In this document: piece after piece, positions 1 through 7,220 of the stretch | Layout: the number at the start of each line of letters is the position of its first letter | Position numbering within the stretch: position 1 is the stretch's first letter | Assembly: GCA_013153475.1 (NCBI GenBank) | Contig: JAADEJ010000041.1 | Location: forward strand, 1 to 43,350 | DNA from: Campylobacterota bacterium | GTDB lineage: Bacteria > Campylobacterota > Campylobacteria > Campylobacterales > Hydrogenimonadaceae | Length of the DNA stretch: 43,350 nucleotides | Reading direction: 5' to 3' | Notes under the pieces: model-generated | Told to the model about the DNA's origin: nothing | Databases searched by the model: none | Seen by the model: only the letters and a program-made list of their open reading frames with translations | Made by a program: the position numbers and the translations under genes

Positions 1-354
1 GGGCAGAAGGTCGTCGACGGCGAAGCGGTTAAGCGTAATCAGCGTGTTCAGGGGAATCTCCTCATTCACGGCGGCGTAGGCGATGCCGGAGATCAGTGAG
101 CGGTCCGAGAGGATCAGCCGGTGGCGGTTGGGGCGAATTACGCGCTCGGTATGTTCGGCCCGGTCGGCCAGAAAGAGAAGGGCTTCGCTTCTGGGATGCA
201 GACCCCCCTCTTCCAGTAAAATGGCCCGCAGTTTTGTCCCAAGGGGCGTGCCGCCCGGCTCTTTGGTTACCACGCAATCGCCCAGGCGTAGGGCCAGCGC
301 CTCGATCTGGGTGCTTTTGCCGGCGGTATCGACCCCCTCAAAGGCTATGTACAC
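1..354 (-). CDS. tmk: Thymidylate kinase (partial, C-terminus beyond window)
   Basis: Reverse-strand translation from GTG at 354: (M)YIAFEGVDTAGKSTQIEALALRLGDCVVTKEPGGTPLG..., with the P-loop EGVDTAGKST of dTMP kinases. Overlaps the coaD 3' end; synteny tmk-coaD-ubiX-flgA. Confidence 0.9.
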   Translation of the reverse strand, partial: MYIAFEGVDTAGKSTQIEALALRLGDCVVTKEPGGTPLGTKLRAILLEEGGLHPRSEALLFLADRAEHTERVIRPNRHRLILSDRSLISGIAYAAVNEEIPLNTLITLNRFAVDDLLP

Positions 355-824
355 GGATGCTCCTTTTGGATCAACGCGGCCACTTCCGGGGGGACAAGAT
401 GGCTGTAGCGCCCCCCGTGGGCCAGAATGGCCCGCACCACCGAAGAGCTGATGAAGGCGTTTTGCAGGCTTGGCATGAGGTAGAGGGTCTCAATCTCGGG
501 ATCGAGAGAGGCGTTGGCGTAGCCCATCTGCAATTCATACTCAAAATCGCTGACGGCCCGCAGGCCCCGAATGACAATATGGGCGTTGGCGGTGTGACAA
601 AAGTCGACCAGCAGACCCGAAAACCCCTCGACCCGGACGTTGGAGAGGTTTTTGCAGGCGGCCTCGGCCATGGCGACGCGCTCGGCGTGGCCAAACATGG
701 GCCCTTTCGATTCGGAGGCGGCTACGGCGACAATCACTTCGTCAAAGAGGCGGGCGGCCCGGGTAATGATATCCATGTGGCCGTTGGTGATGGGGTCAAA
801 GGTTCCGGGATAGATGACACTCAT
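345..824 (-). CDS. coaD: Phosphopantetheine adenylyltransferase
   Basis: MSVIYPGTFDPITNGHMDIITRAARLFDEVIVAVA...; YPGTFDPITNGH is the CoaD nucleotidyltransferase motif, plus ISSSVVR near the C-terminus. Confidence 0.97.
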   Translation of the reverse strand: MSVIYPGTFDPITNGHMDIITRAARLFDEVIVAVAASESKGPMFGHAERVAMAEAACKNLSNVRVEGFSGLLVDFCHTANAHIVIRGLRAVSDFEYELQMGYANASLDPEIETLYLMPSLQNAFISSSVVRAILAHGGRYSHLVPPEVAALIQKEHPCT

Positions 825-1348
825 ACTTCCTCGATTCTCCAGCGTTGATAGAGGTTATGCTCGATGCCCAGCAGATCATACCACTTGCCTATCACAAACC
901 GCTCCATCGCCTCCACGCTGTCGTGTTCGGCGTAATAGCCCATGACCGGCGGGGCGATGATAACGCCTAAGCGGGAGAGTTTGAGCATATTCTCCAAGGC
1001 GATGGCTGAAAAGGGCATCTCCCGCGGCGCCAGCAAAAGCGTGCGCCGCTCTTTCAGGGTGACCGCCGCGGCCCGGGTGGTCAGGTCGTCGGCGATGCCG
1101 CAGGCGATCTTGGCCAGTGTGTTCATACTGCACGGTATGACGGCCATGGCGTCGACGGGAAAGGAGCCCGACGCCGGCGGCGCGGCGATGTCCTTTTCGT
1201 CAAAGACCCGTTTCTCTTCATAACGCAGCACCTTGCGGGCGTTTTCGGAAAGAATCAGGTAAGGCGTGACGTTGGGGGGCAGAAGCTGAAGAAAACGCTC
1301 TCCCACGCCTGCACCGCTCGCGCCCGTGATCGCTATGGCCAGTCTCAT
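821..1348 (-). CDS. ubiX: UbiX family flavin prenyltransferase
   Basis: [23 protein letters not shown]... and C-terminal APPVMGYYAEHDSVEAMERFVIGKWYDLLGIEH, typical of UbiX/Pad1. Confidence 0.93.
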   Translation of the reverse strand: MRLAIAITGASGAGVGERFLQLLPPNVTPYLILSENARKVLRYEEKRVFDEKDIAAPPASGSFPVDAMAVIPCSMNTLAKIACGIADDLTTRAAAVTLKERRTLLLAPREMPFSAIALENMLKLSRLGVIIAPPVMGYYAEHDSVEAMERFVIGKWYDLLGIEHNLYQRWRIEEV

Positions 1349-2001
1349 CGAATCTCCACTTCGTTTTTGCCGACAACCACGCCCCTGAGGGTTTTGCCGT
1401 CATCCCTGCGCAGGGTGATCATGTCGCCTTTTTTACCGCTTTGCAGGGCGGTGGCGTCAAACTCCACCGTCACGGCGCCGTCTCGATAGACGCAACGGAT
1501 CCTTTCGTGCTTGACGACACCGGGAACGGGGCCGGCGATGCGTGCGGTCAATACCCTGCCTTTGGCGATATTGCAATGGGCCAGGTACCTTTTTGCTTCG
1601 TCGAACAGAAGCGGCGGGGCACCGAACCGTTTGAACGGAACGGTCGCGGCCGTCGTGTCGTTTGGTGTAATGATTCTATCTTTTTTTATTTGATGAATCG
1701 CTTTATATACCCCGATTTTCCCTTTGATACGGTAACGGTAGAAACGGGTGCGGTGCCCGCACTGAAGAATGACGGAACCGTGGTTGTTGCGAAGGTTTCG
1801 GGGATTGAGTCGTATTTGGCAGGTATCGTTTTTCTTGAAAGAGTCGGAATGAGGCGGCGCCTGCAGGATAATGGTATCGATGTGTAACGAGGGGTAGCGT
1901 TGAAGATAGGATGTTCGTAACTTTTGGCGTATCGTTTCGTCAAAATGATTGGCCGAAAAGAGGGGTTTGGTTAAAAAAAAGATGAAAGATAAAAGAGTCA
2001 A
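1345..2001 (-). CDS. flgA: Flagellar basal body P-ring formation protein FlgA
   Basis: C-terminal SAF/FlgA-like region ([52 protein letters not shown]...), N-terminal signal peptide. The ORF-track start (2067) lies inside tRNA-Gly; the most plausible start is TTG at 2001. Confidence 0.85.
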   Translation of the reverse strand: MTLLSFIFFLTKPLFSANHFDETIRQKLRTSYLQRYPSLHIDTIILQAPPHSDSFKKNDTCQIRLNPRNLRNNHGSVILQCGHRTRFYRYRIKGKIGVYKAIHQIKKDRIITPNDTTAATVPFKRFGAPPLLFDEAKRYLAHCNIAKGRVLTARIAGPVPGVVKHERIRCVYRDGAVTVEFDATALQSGKKGDMITLRRDDGKTLRGVVVGKNEVEIR

Positions 2002-2006
2002 AAAGA

Positions 2007-2081
2007 TGGAGCGGGAGACGGGGGTCGAACCCGCGACCCCAACCTTGGCAAGGTTGTGCTCTACCACTGAGCTACTCCCGC
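2007..2081 (-). tRNA. tRNA-Gly (GCC), CCA encoded
   Basis: Reverse complement GCGGGAGTAGCTCAGTGGTAGAGCACAACCTTGCCAAGGTTGGGGTCGCGGGTTCGACCCCCGTCTCCCGCTCCA folds as a cloverleaf with anticodon GCC. Confidence 0.97.
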
Positions 2082-2097
2082 ATATGAGTTACAATTA

Positions 2098-2184
2098 TGG
2101 TACCGAGGGCCGGACTCGAACCGGCACGGGCTAACGCCCATCAGATTTTGAGTCTGACGTGTCTACCAGTTTCACCACCCCGGC
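2098..2184 (-). tRNA. tRNA-Leu (CAA), CCA encoded
   Basis: Reverse complement GCCGGGGTGGTGAAACTGGTAGACACGTCAGACTCAAAATCTGATGGGCGTTAGCCCGTGCCGGTTCGAGTCCGGCCCTCGGTACCA; long variable arm, anticodon loop CTCAAAA. Confidence 0.96.
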
Positions 2185-2262
2185 GACTGGTACCCCATCG
2201 CTTTTCGACCCGAATTGTAAAGCTTGGTACCTTAAACACCTATTAAATTCTGGTGTTTGCGT

Positions 2263-2295
2263 AAAAAAGCGGCCCTTATTTGGCGACCGCTTCTT
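2263..2295 (-). terminator. Possible intrinsic terminator of the HU gene
   Basis: On the - strand AAGCGG-(14 nt)-CCGCTT followed by TTTT, overlapping the HU stop codon. Confidence 0.4.
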
Positions 2296-2551
2296 TGAGT
2301 TTTTTACCCACTTTGAATTTGACGGCGCGGGTAGCGGGAACATCGACCACTTTGCCGGTACCGGGAACTTTGGCTTTGCGGGCGGCGCGCTCGGCAGTGG
2401 TGAAGGTGCCGAAACCGATAAAGCTCACGCTTTTGCCGGCGGCGAGCGCTTCGGTAATGGTTTCGATGGCGGCGTCAAGCAGGGCTTCGGTATCTTTTTT
2501 GGACAGTCCCGCTTTTTCGGCGACCGCCTGAACGAATTCGGCTTTTTTCAT
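2276..2551 (-). CDS. hup: HU family DNA-binding protein
   Basis: MKKAEFVQAVAEKAGLSKKDTEALLDAAIETITEALAAGKSVSFIGFGTFTTAERAARKAKVPGTGKVVDVPATRAVKFKVGKKLKEAV; classic HU/IHF fold signature. Confidence 0.97.
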   Translation of the reverse strand: MKKAEFVQAVAEKAGLSKKDTEALLDAAIETITEALAAGKSVSFIGFGTFTTAERAARKAKVPGTGKVVDVPATRAVKFKVGKKLKEAVAK

Positions 2552-2792
2552 TAGGCTATCCTTATGGTAGATTTACGCGCTCATTGTACAATGTTTTATT
2601 TCAAAATGCAAGAAAACAGTAAGAAACACAATTTACAATTGTAGAAAATTGTTAAAAAAGTAACAGTGAAAAGTTGAAAGGTGTAAGGAAACTACTCCGT
2701 GAAAAGAACGAGGCGCCTGAGCGCTTCAGATGCCGGGAAATGGGATTTCAGGCTATCCGGGGTCTCTGAATGGGGAGGGGTGGAGAGTGTGA

Positions 2793-2798
2793 TATAAT
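2793..2798 (+). promoter_or_regulatory. Sigma70-type -10 element (TATAAT)
   Basis: TATAAT in gtgtgaTATAATctt, 38 nt upstream of the NifU-like start codon. Confidence 0.5.
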
Positions 2799-2835
2799 CT
2801 TCTTTTCAGAAATTCAAACCGTAAAGTGTATACGA

Positions 2836-3315
2836 ATGTCAACCATGGAACAAAACGAACTGTACGACCTGACGCTGGAGCACATGATGCACCCGCGCAA
2901 CTACGGCAAACTGGAAGAGGCCGACGCCACGGGCATAGGCAAAAACCCCGAAAACGGGGAGATGGTGATTGTCTACCTGAAGGTAGAAGGTGACAAAATT
3001 GTCGATATCGCGTTTCAGGCCAAAGCCTGCATGACCACCATCGTAGCCGGCTCCATCTTTACCGATACCGTCAAGGGTGTGGAGGTGGAAGAGGCCAAAG
3101 AGCTGACGCGGATCATGCTCTCCAAGCTTGACAACGTGCCCCCTGAGGAGGCGGCCTGTACCGAATTGGTGGCCGAAGCCTTTTACGCCGCCCTGGAGCA
3201 TCTCGAAGCCAAAGCGGATGATCCGGACGCGGTGGTGCCCACCCGTATGATCACCCAGCGTTGCGACCCCGAGGCGATGGGCAAGCAGATTTTTGACAAT
3301 ACCCAGGAAGGATAA
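2836..3315 (+). CDS. NifU/IscU-like iron-sulfur cluster scaffold protein (divergent)
   Basis: N-terminus LYDLTLEHMMHPRNYGKLEEADATGIGKNPENGEMVIVYLKV...FQAKACMTTIVAGSIFTDTVKG aligns by eye with IscU (HYENPRNVG...GAPACGDVM...YGCGSAIASSS); first ligand Cys absent. Start taken at ATG 2836. Confidence 0.8.
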   Translation: MSTMEQNELYDLTLEHMMHPRNYGKLEEADATGIGKNPENGEMVIVYLKVEGDKIVDIAFQAKACMTTIVAGSIFTDTVKGVEVEEAKELTRIMLSKLDNVPPEEAACTELVAEAFYAALEHLEAKADDPDAVVPTRMITQRCDPEAMGKQIFDNTQEG

Positions 3316-3318
3316 ACG

Positions 3319-4140
3319 ATGGCCAAACGACTTTTTGTCTCCATTCACGAGGGGTGGCTTCGGCTGCTCTTTGCCTCTTTTGCGGCGGAAGAGAGGGCAT
3401 GGGGCGAGACGCTTTACGATTATGCCGAGATTCTCTACCGCCACCTGCGCTTTGTGGAGGATATGTTTGTCAAACGGGGCATCGAATACAGTTGGGAACG
3501 GCCCGGTATCCGTTTGCGGTTTGCCACCGAAGGGGAAGCGGCCCGTTTCTGTGACGAGGCGCTGGCGCGGATTGAGGTGCAATTGAGCGACGACGGCGAC
3601 CCGCTGGCCAAACGGATGCTGCATGATCTTGGGTTTATCCGCAAGGAGCTGGCCGGTGCGTTTGAAAGAGAGACGAAAATCGGCGCGTTCGATCGCTCCA
3701 TGACGGTTGACGGTGTGAGCTTTTCGCAGGAGGCGTTGGCGGCGCTGATGCTCTTTTTGTTCGAGGAAAGCTACAAGGAGTATGAGCTGATTGTCATCTA
3801 CTCCTATGCCCAGACGCGGGTGGAAGACAAGCGTTTGCACGAGATTTTCCAGATCCTGATTGATGAGTCGAAGTTTCACCTCAAGTCTTTTGCCCGAATC
3901 ATGGCCAAGATGGGGATCCTTTCGGTACCCAGGATGGTCACAAGTGAGATCTACCGCTTTGACTCACTCAAAAAGTTCCTTGAAGAGGGCATTGAGGAGG
4001 AAAAAGGGGCCAAGGAGCAGTGCCGGGCTTTGGCCGAAGCGGTGGACGAGGAGAGTTTTCAGCGCTTTTTCAACTTTATCAACTACCAGGAAGATTACCA
4101 CATTACCCTGATGGAAGAGGCGCTGGAGAGGATTCAGTAA
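3319..4140 (+). CDS. Uncharacterised all-helical protein, possibly ferritin-like
   Basis: Long ORF immediately downstream of the NifU-like gene; predicted helices with acidic/His clusters (LFEESYKEYE, LIDESKFHLKSF, QEDYHITLMEEAL with one ExxH). The family is not recognised with certainty. Confidence 0.6.
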   Translation: MAKRLFVSIHEGWLRLLFASFAAEERAWGETLYDYAEILYRHLRFVEDMFVKRGIEYSWERPGIRLRFATEGEAARFCDEALARIEVQLSDDGDPLAKRMLHDLGFIRKELAGAFERETKIGAFDRSMTVDGVSFSQEALAALMLFLFEESYKEYELIVIYSYAQTRVEDKRLHEIFQILIDESKFHLKSFARIMAKMGILSVPRMVTSEIYRFDSLKKFLEEGIEEEKGAKEQCRALAEAVDEESFQRFFNFINYQEDYHITLMEEALERIQ

Positions 4141-4968
4141 ATGGCCGGGCATATCACCAACACGATCTCCCGCTGGTTCGGGGCGTTTGCCGATCATGCC
4201 TTCCCTTCCTCCCTGCAAACACTTATCAACCGCACATACGTGAATGTGATGGGGTTGGATATGCGCGAGTTCGCGCCCCCTGAAACCTACCCCACGCTCA
4301 ACAAGCTCTTTACCAGGGAACTGCGCAAAGAGCGACCCGTTGACAGGGCATCGGAGGCTTTTATCTCTCCGGTTGACGCGTTGGTTACCGAGTGCGGGAG
4401 ACTCAAAGAGGATCAGGCCCTGCAGATCAAAGGGATGAGCTATTCGGTGGAGGCGCTACTGACCGAAACCTATGAAGAGGGGGCCGGGCGTTTGCGTAAA
4501 GGCAGTTACATCAACTTCTACCTCTCTCCTAGAGATTATCACCGCTACCATGTGCCCTGCCGAATGCGGGTGCTTTCGGCCCTGCATCGGCCCGGGGCGC
4601 TCTATCCGGTCAATATGCCCTCATTGCGCAAGCGCAAAAACCTCTTTGTGGAGAATGAGCGGGTGATTTTGGAGTGTCGCACAGACAAAGGCGGGACGTT
4701 TTTTATGGTGTTGGTAGGGGCGCTGAATGTGGGTAAGATGACCCTGCGGTTCGATCCGCGCATTCACACCAACGCCCAGGCCGAGTCGCCCACGCTCTAC
4801 CGATACGATGACAAGCCGGTGATATTGGAAAAGGGCGAGGAGCTCGGTATGTTCAAAATGGGCTCAACGGTGCTGGTTTTCGCCGAACCGGGCCTGCTGG
4901 ATGTCGAGGTTGCCAGAGGCAGGAAAGTACGCTTTGGCGAGCGGGTCGGGCGGTTGACGGAGCGCTAA
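4141..4968 (+). CDS. psd: Phosphatidylserine decarboxylase proenzyme
   Basis: NKLFTRELRKERPVD..., INFYLSPRDYHRYHVPCRMRV..., and FKMGSTVLVFAEPG (MGST variant of the LGST self-cleavage motif). Start abuts the upstream stop. Confidence 0.94.
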   Translation: MAGHITNTISRWFGAFADHAFPSSLQTLINRTYVNVMGLDMREFAPPETYPTLNKLFTRELRKERPVDRASEAFISPVDALVTECGRLKEDQALQIKGMSYSVEALLTETYEEGAGRLRKGSYINFYLSPRDYHRYHVPCRMRVLSALHRPGALYPVNMPSLRKRKNLFVENERVILECRTDKGGTFFMVLVGALNVGKMTLRFDPRIHTNAQAESPTLYRYDDKPVILEKGEELGMFKMGSTVLVFAEPGLLDVEVARGRKVRFGERVGRLTER

Positions 4969-4969
4969 G

Positions 4970-5509
4970 ATGCGGGTGGCGGGCCTCTCTTTCCATGGCG
5001 CGGGACTTAGCAACGGGACGGATCTGCTCGCGCAACAGAAAACCGAAAAAACGGAGCTCCTTCGTCAGGCGGGAAAAGAGGTTGCGCGAAACGCCGACGA
5101 TCTGGACGCGGCCCAGCGGGCCGAAGTGGCCCGGCTACAGGCCAGGGATACCCAGGTGCGCTCTCATGAGGCGGCCCACCTTGCCGCGGCGGGCGGGATC
5201 GCGACGGGAGGGGCCAGTTATACCTATCAGGAGGGGCCCGACAAGAGACAATACGCCGTCGGCGGCGAGGTGCCTATTGCCGTGTCGCCCGGCAAAGACC
5301 CGGAAGAGACGGTCAGAAAAATGCGACAGGTCGCCGCCGCGGCCATGGCGCCCGCCGATCCCAGCCCTCAAGATTATGCCGTAGCGGCATCGGCCCGGGC
5401 CGAAGAGCTCAAAGCGCTCCAGGAGCTTCGCAAGCTTCAGAATGAGAGCGCGAAGCAGGAGGGGTTGAAAGTTTATGAAACAGCGGCCCGGGATGCGGCG
5501 GGCGCTTAG
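4970..5509 (+). CDS. SprA-related putative metalloprotease
   Basis: ARLQARDTQVRSHEAAHLAAAGGIATGGASYTYQEGPDKRQYAVGGEVPI: HExxH (HEAAH) within the conserved core of the SprA-related family, with YxxGPDxxxYAVGGEV. Confidence 0.85.
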   Translation: MRVAGLSFHGAGLSNGTDLLAQQKTEKTELLRQAGKEVARNADDLDAAQRAEVARLQARDTQVRSHEAAHLAAAGGIATGGASYTYQEGPDKRQYAVGGEVPIAVSPGKDPEETVRKMRQVAAAAMAPADPSPQDYAVAASARAEELKALQELRKLQNESAKQEGLKVYETAARDAAGA

Positions 5510-6609
5510 ACGTTGAAGCGAAAGTGCATGACGTCGCCGTCCTGTACCACGTAATCTTTGCCTTCCAGGCGCATTTTCCCCGCCTCTTTGGCCCCTTGTT
5601 CCCCGCCGTATTTTATGAAATCTTCATAAGCGATCACTTCGGCGCGGATGAAACCTTTTTCAAAATCGTTGTGAATGACCGACGCGGCTTTGGGGGCCTT
5701 CCATCCTTTGTGGATGGTCCAGGCCCGTACCTCTTTGACGCCGGCGGTAAAGTAGCTGATCAACCCCAGTCGATCAAAAGCGGTGCGGATGATCTTGTCC
5801 AACCCCGACTCTTCAATGCCCAGCTCTTTTAAAAACTCTTCCGCCTCCTCGGGTTCGAGCTGAACCAGCTCCTCTTCTATTTTGGCGCAGAGTTTAATCA
5901 CGTCCGCCCCGACTTTTTCGGCGTGTTCCTTGACCGCTTTGACGTAGGCGTTGTCCTCCAGCAGGCCCTCTTCGTCCACGTTGGCGCCGTAGATGACCGG
6001 TTTGTTGCTTAAAAAACGAAGCTCTTTGTCCAGCTGCACGAAAGCTTCGTTCTTGCGGTCGGCAAAAGTAGAGACGGGTTGAAGCTCTTCCATGTGCTTC
6101 ATCAGCGCCTGGGCCACTTCCAGTACGGCACGGATCTTCTTGTCGCCGGTTTTGGCCTGGCGGGCCAGACGGTCGATCTTTTTCTCCAACTGCTGAATGT
6201 CGGCGAAGATCAGCTCGCTTTCGATGATCTCGATATCACGCAAAGGGTCGATAGAGCCTTCCACGTGGGTGATGTTGCCGTCGTCAAAACAGCGCACCAT
6301 GTGCAGGATCATCTCCGTTTCGCGGATATTGCTTAGAAACTGGTTGCCCAGCCCCTCGCCCTTGCTGGCCCCTTTGACCAGGCCGGCGATGTCCACGAAG
6401 TCGATGGTGGAGTGCTGGATGCGCTCGGGATTGACGATTTTGGCCAACTCCTCAAGCCGGGGATCGGGAACGGGCACCACCGCTTTGTTGGGTTCGATGG
6501 TGCAGAAAGGGTAGTTGGCGCTTTCGGCGTTTTGCGCTTTGGTCAGCGCGTTGAAAGTGGTCGATTTGCCTACGTTGGGCAGGCCGACGATGCCGACGGG
6601 AAGACCCAT
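5506..6609 (-). CDS. ychF: Redox-regulated ATPase/GTP-binding protein YchF (Obg family)
   Basis: [41 protein letters not shown]...; NVGKST P-loop, [24 protein letters not shown]. Start re-set to 6609 from ORF start 6672. Confidence 0.97.
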   Translation of the reverse strand: MGLPVGIVGLPNVGKSTTFNALTKAQNAESANYPFCTIEPNKAVVPVPDPRLEELAKIVNPERIQHSTIDFVDIAGLVKGASKGEGLGNQFLSNIRETEMILHMVRCFDDGNITHVEGSIDPLRDIEIIESELIFADIQQLEKKIDRLARQAKTGDKKIRAVLEVAQALMKHMEELQPVSTFADRKNEAFVQLDKELRFLSNKPVIYGANVDEEGLLEDNAYVKAVKEHAEKVGADVIKLCAKIEEELVQLEPEEAEEFLKELGIEESGLDKIIRTAFDRLGLISYFTAGVKEVRAWTIHKGWKAPKAASVIHNDFEKGFIRAEVIAYEDFIKYGGEQGAKEAGKMRLEGKDYVVQDGDVMHFRFNV

Positions 6610-6643
6610 GTCAGACTCCTTGGGTAATGAGTGAAATGGGGGG

Positions 6644-6649
6644 ATTATA
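6644..6649 (-). promoter_or_regulatory. -10 element for ychF
   Basis: TATAAT on the - strand (ATTATA on +), about 35 nt upstream of the ychF start. Confidence 0.45.
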
Positions 6650-6682
6650 CCAAAGAGGAGGGGTGAAATCAACCGGGACGAT

Positions 6683-6943
6683 TTAGCGATAAAGACGCGA
6701 TGCCGTTACCGTGCGCATCGGTTTTTGGCGCCGCACGACTCTCAGAAAGCGGGGAAGACAGGAGAGAAAAAAGTAGAGTGAGAGTATGATGGTCACGATT
6801 TGGGTGATCGTCTCGATCCGCAATGTTTTGAAGATATCGAGAATCAGGAGTAGCAAAACGGCTTCCAGCGCCAGATAGAAGAGCGGTATCAGGATGCCGC
6901 GGCTTCTTCTTTTCTCTTCCCACTCTTTTTCCATATCAGCCAC
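6683..6943 (-). CDS. Small two-TM membrane protein of unknown function
   Basis: MADMEKEWEEKRRSRGILIPLFYLALEAVLLLLILDIFKTLRIETITQIVTIILSLYFFLSCLPRFLRVVRRQ...; two hydrophobic segments with basic flanks. Start GTG 6943 or ATG 6934. Confidence 0.6.
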   Translation of the reverse strand: MADMEKEWEEKRRSRGILIPLFYLALEAVLLLLILDIFKTLRIETITQIVTIILSLYFFLSCLPRFLRVVRRQKPMRTVTASRLYR

Positions 6944-7065
6944 CGTTGTCGATCAGAATTGATAGATTCTCCATAATATAGCTGAAGCAGTTTGAAAAAA
7001 TGTTTAAAAAAGTTAAATTTAAGTAAAAAAAGGGGAAAAGAGAGGGGGAGATAACGGGCTTATGG

Positions 7066-7071
7066 TATGAT
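7066..7071 (+). promoter_or_regulatory. Extended -10 promoter (TGG TATGAT) of the 31-aa small ORF
   Basis: tTATGGTATGATcgc, 30 nt upstream of the ATG at 7101. Confidence 0.45.
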
Positions 7072-7100
7072 CGCAAAATCTTTTGCTCCAAGGAGTCAAT

Positions 7101-7196
7101 ATGCAGGACGAGTGGATTCGGATCGGTCTTCTGGCGGTGGTGGTAATTGTGATGGTTGTGGTATTGAAGATGCCCAAAAAGGGCAGAAAGGAGTAA
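7101..7196 (+). CDS. Single-TM microprotein, 31 aa, unknown function (not in supplied ORF track)
   Basis: ATG...TAA encodes MQDEWIRIGLLAVVVIVMVVVLKMPKKGRKE; RBS AAGGAG at the expected distance; upstream -10 and immediate downstream terminator hairpin. Confidence 0.7.
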   Translation: MQDEWIRIGLLAVVVIVMVVVLKMPKKGRKE

Positions 7197-7197
7197 C

Positions 7198-7220
7198 CGG
7201 CCCCTAATGGGCCGCTTTTT
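7198..7220 (+). terminator. Rho-independent terminator
   Basis: CGGCCC-CTAAT-GGGCCG followed by CTTTTT, 1 nt after the stop codon of the 31-aa ORF; overlaps the pepA 3' end on the other strand. Confidence 0.75.

Noticed and set aside
1949-2134. 61-aa + strand [14 protein letters not shown]...[25 protein letters not shown]...
   Set aside because: It is the antisense reading of tRNA-Gly and tRNA-Leu; such ORFs are a common false gene prediction.
2839-3879. 346-aa minus-strand ORF
   Set aside because: Fully antisense to the NifU-like and helical-protein genes, with low-complexity His/Gly/Arg composition typical of GC-rich shadow ORFs.
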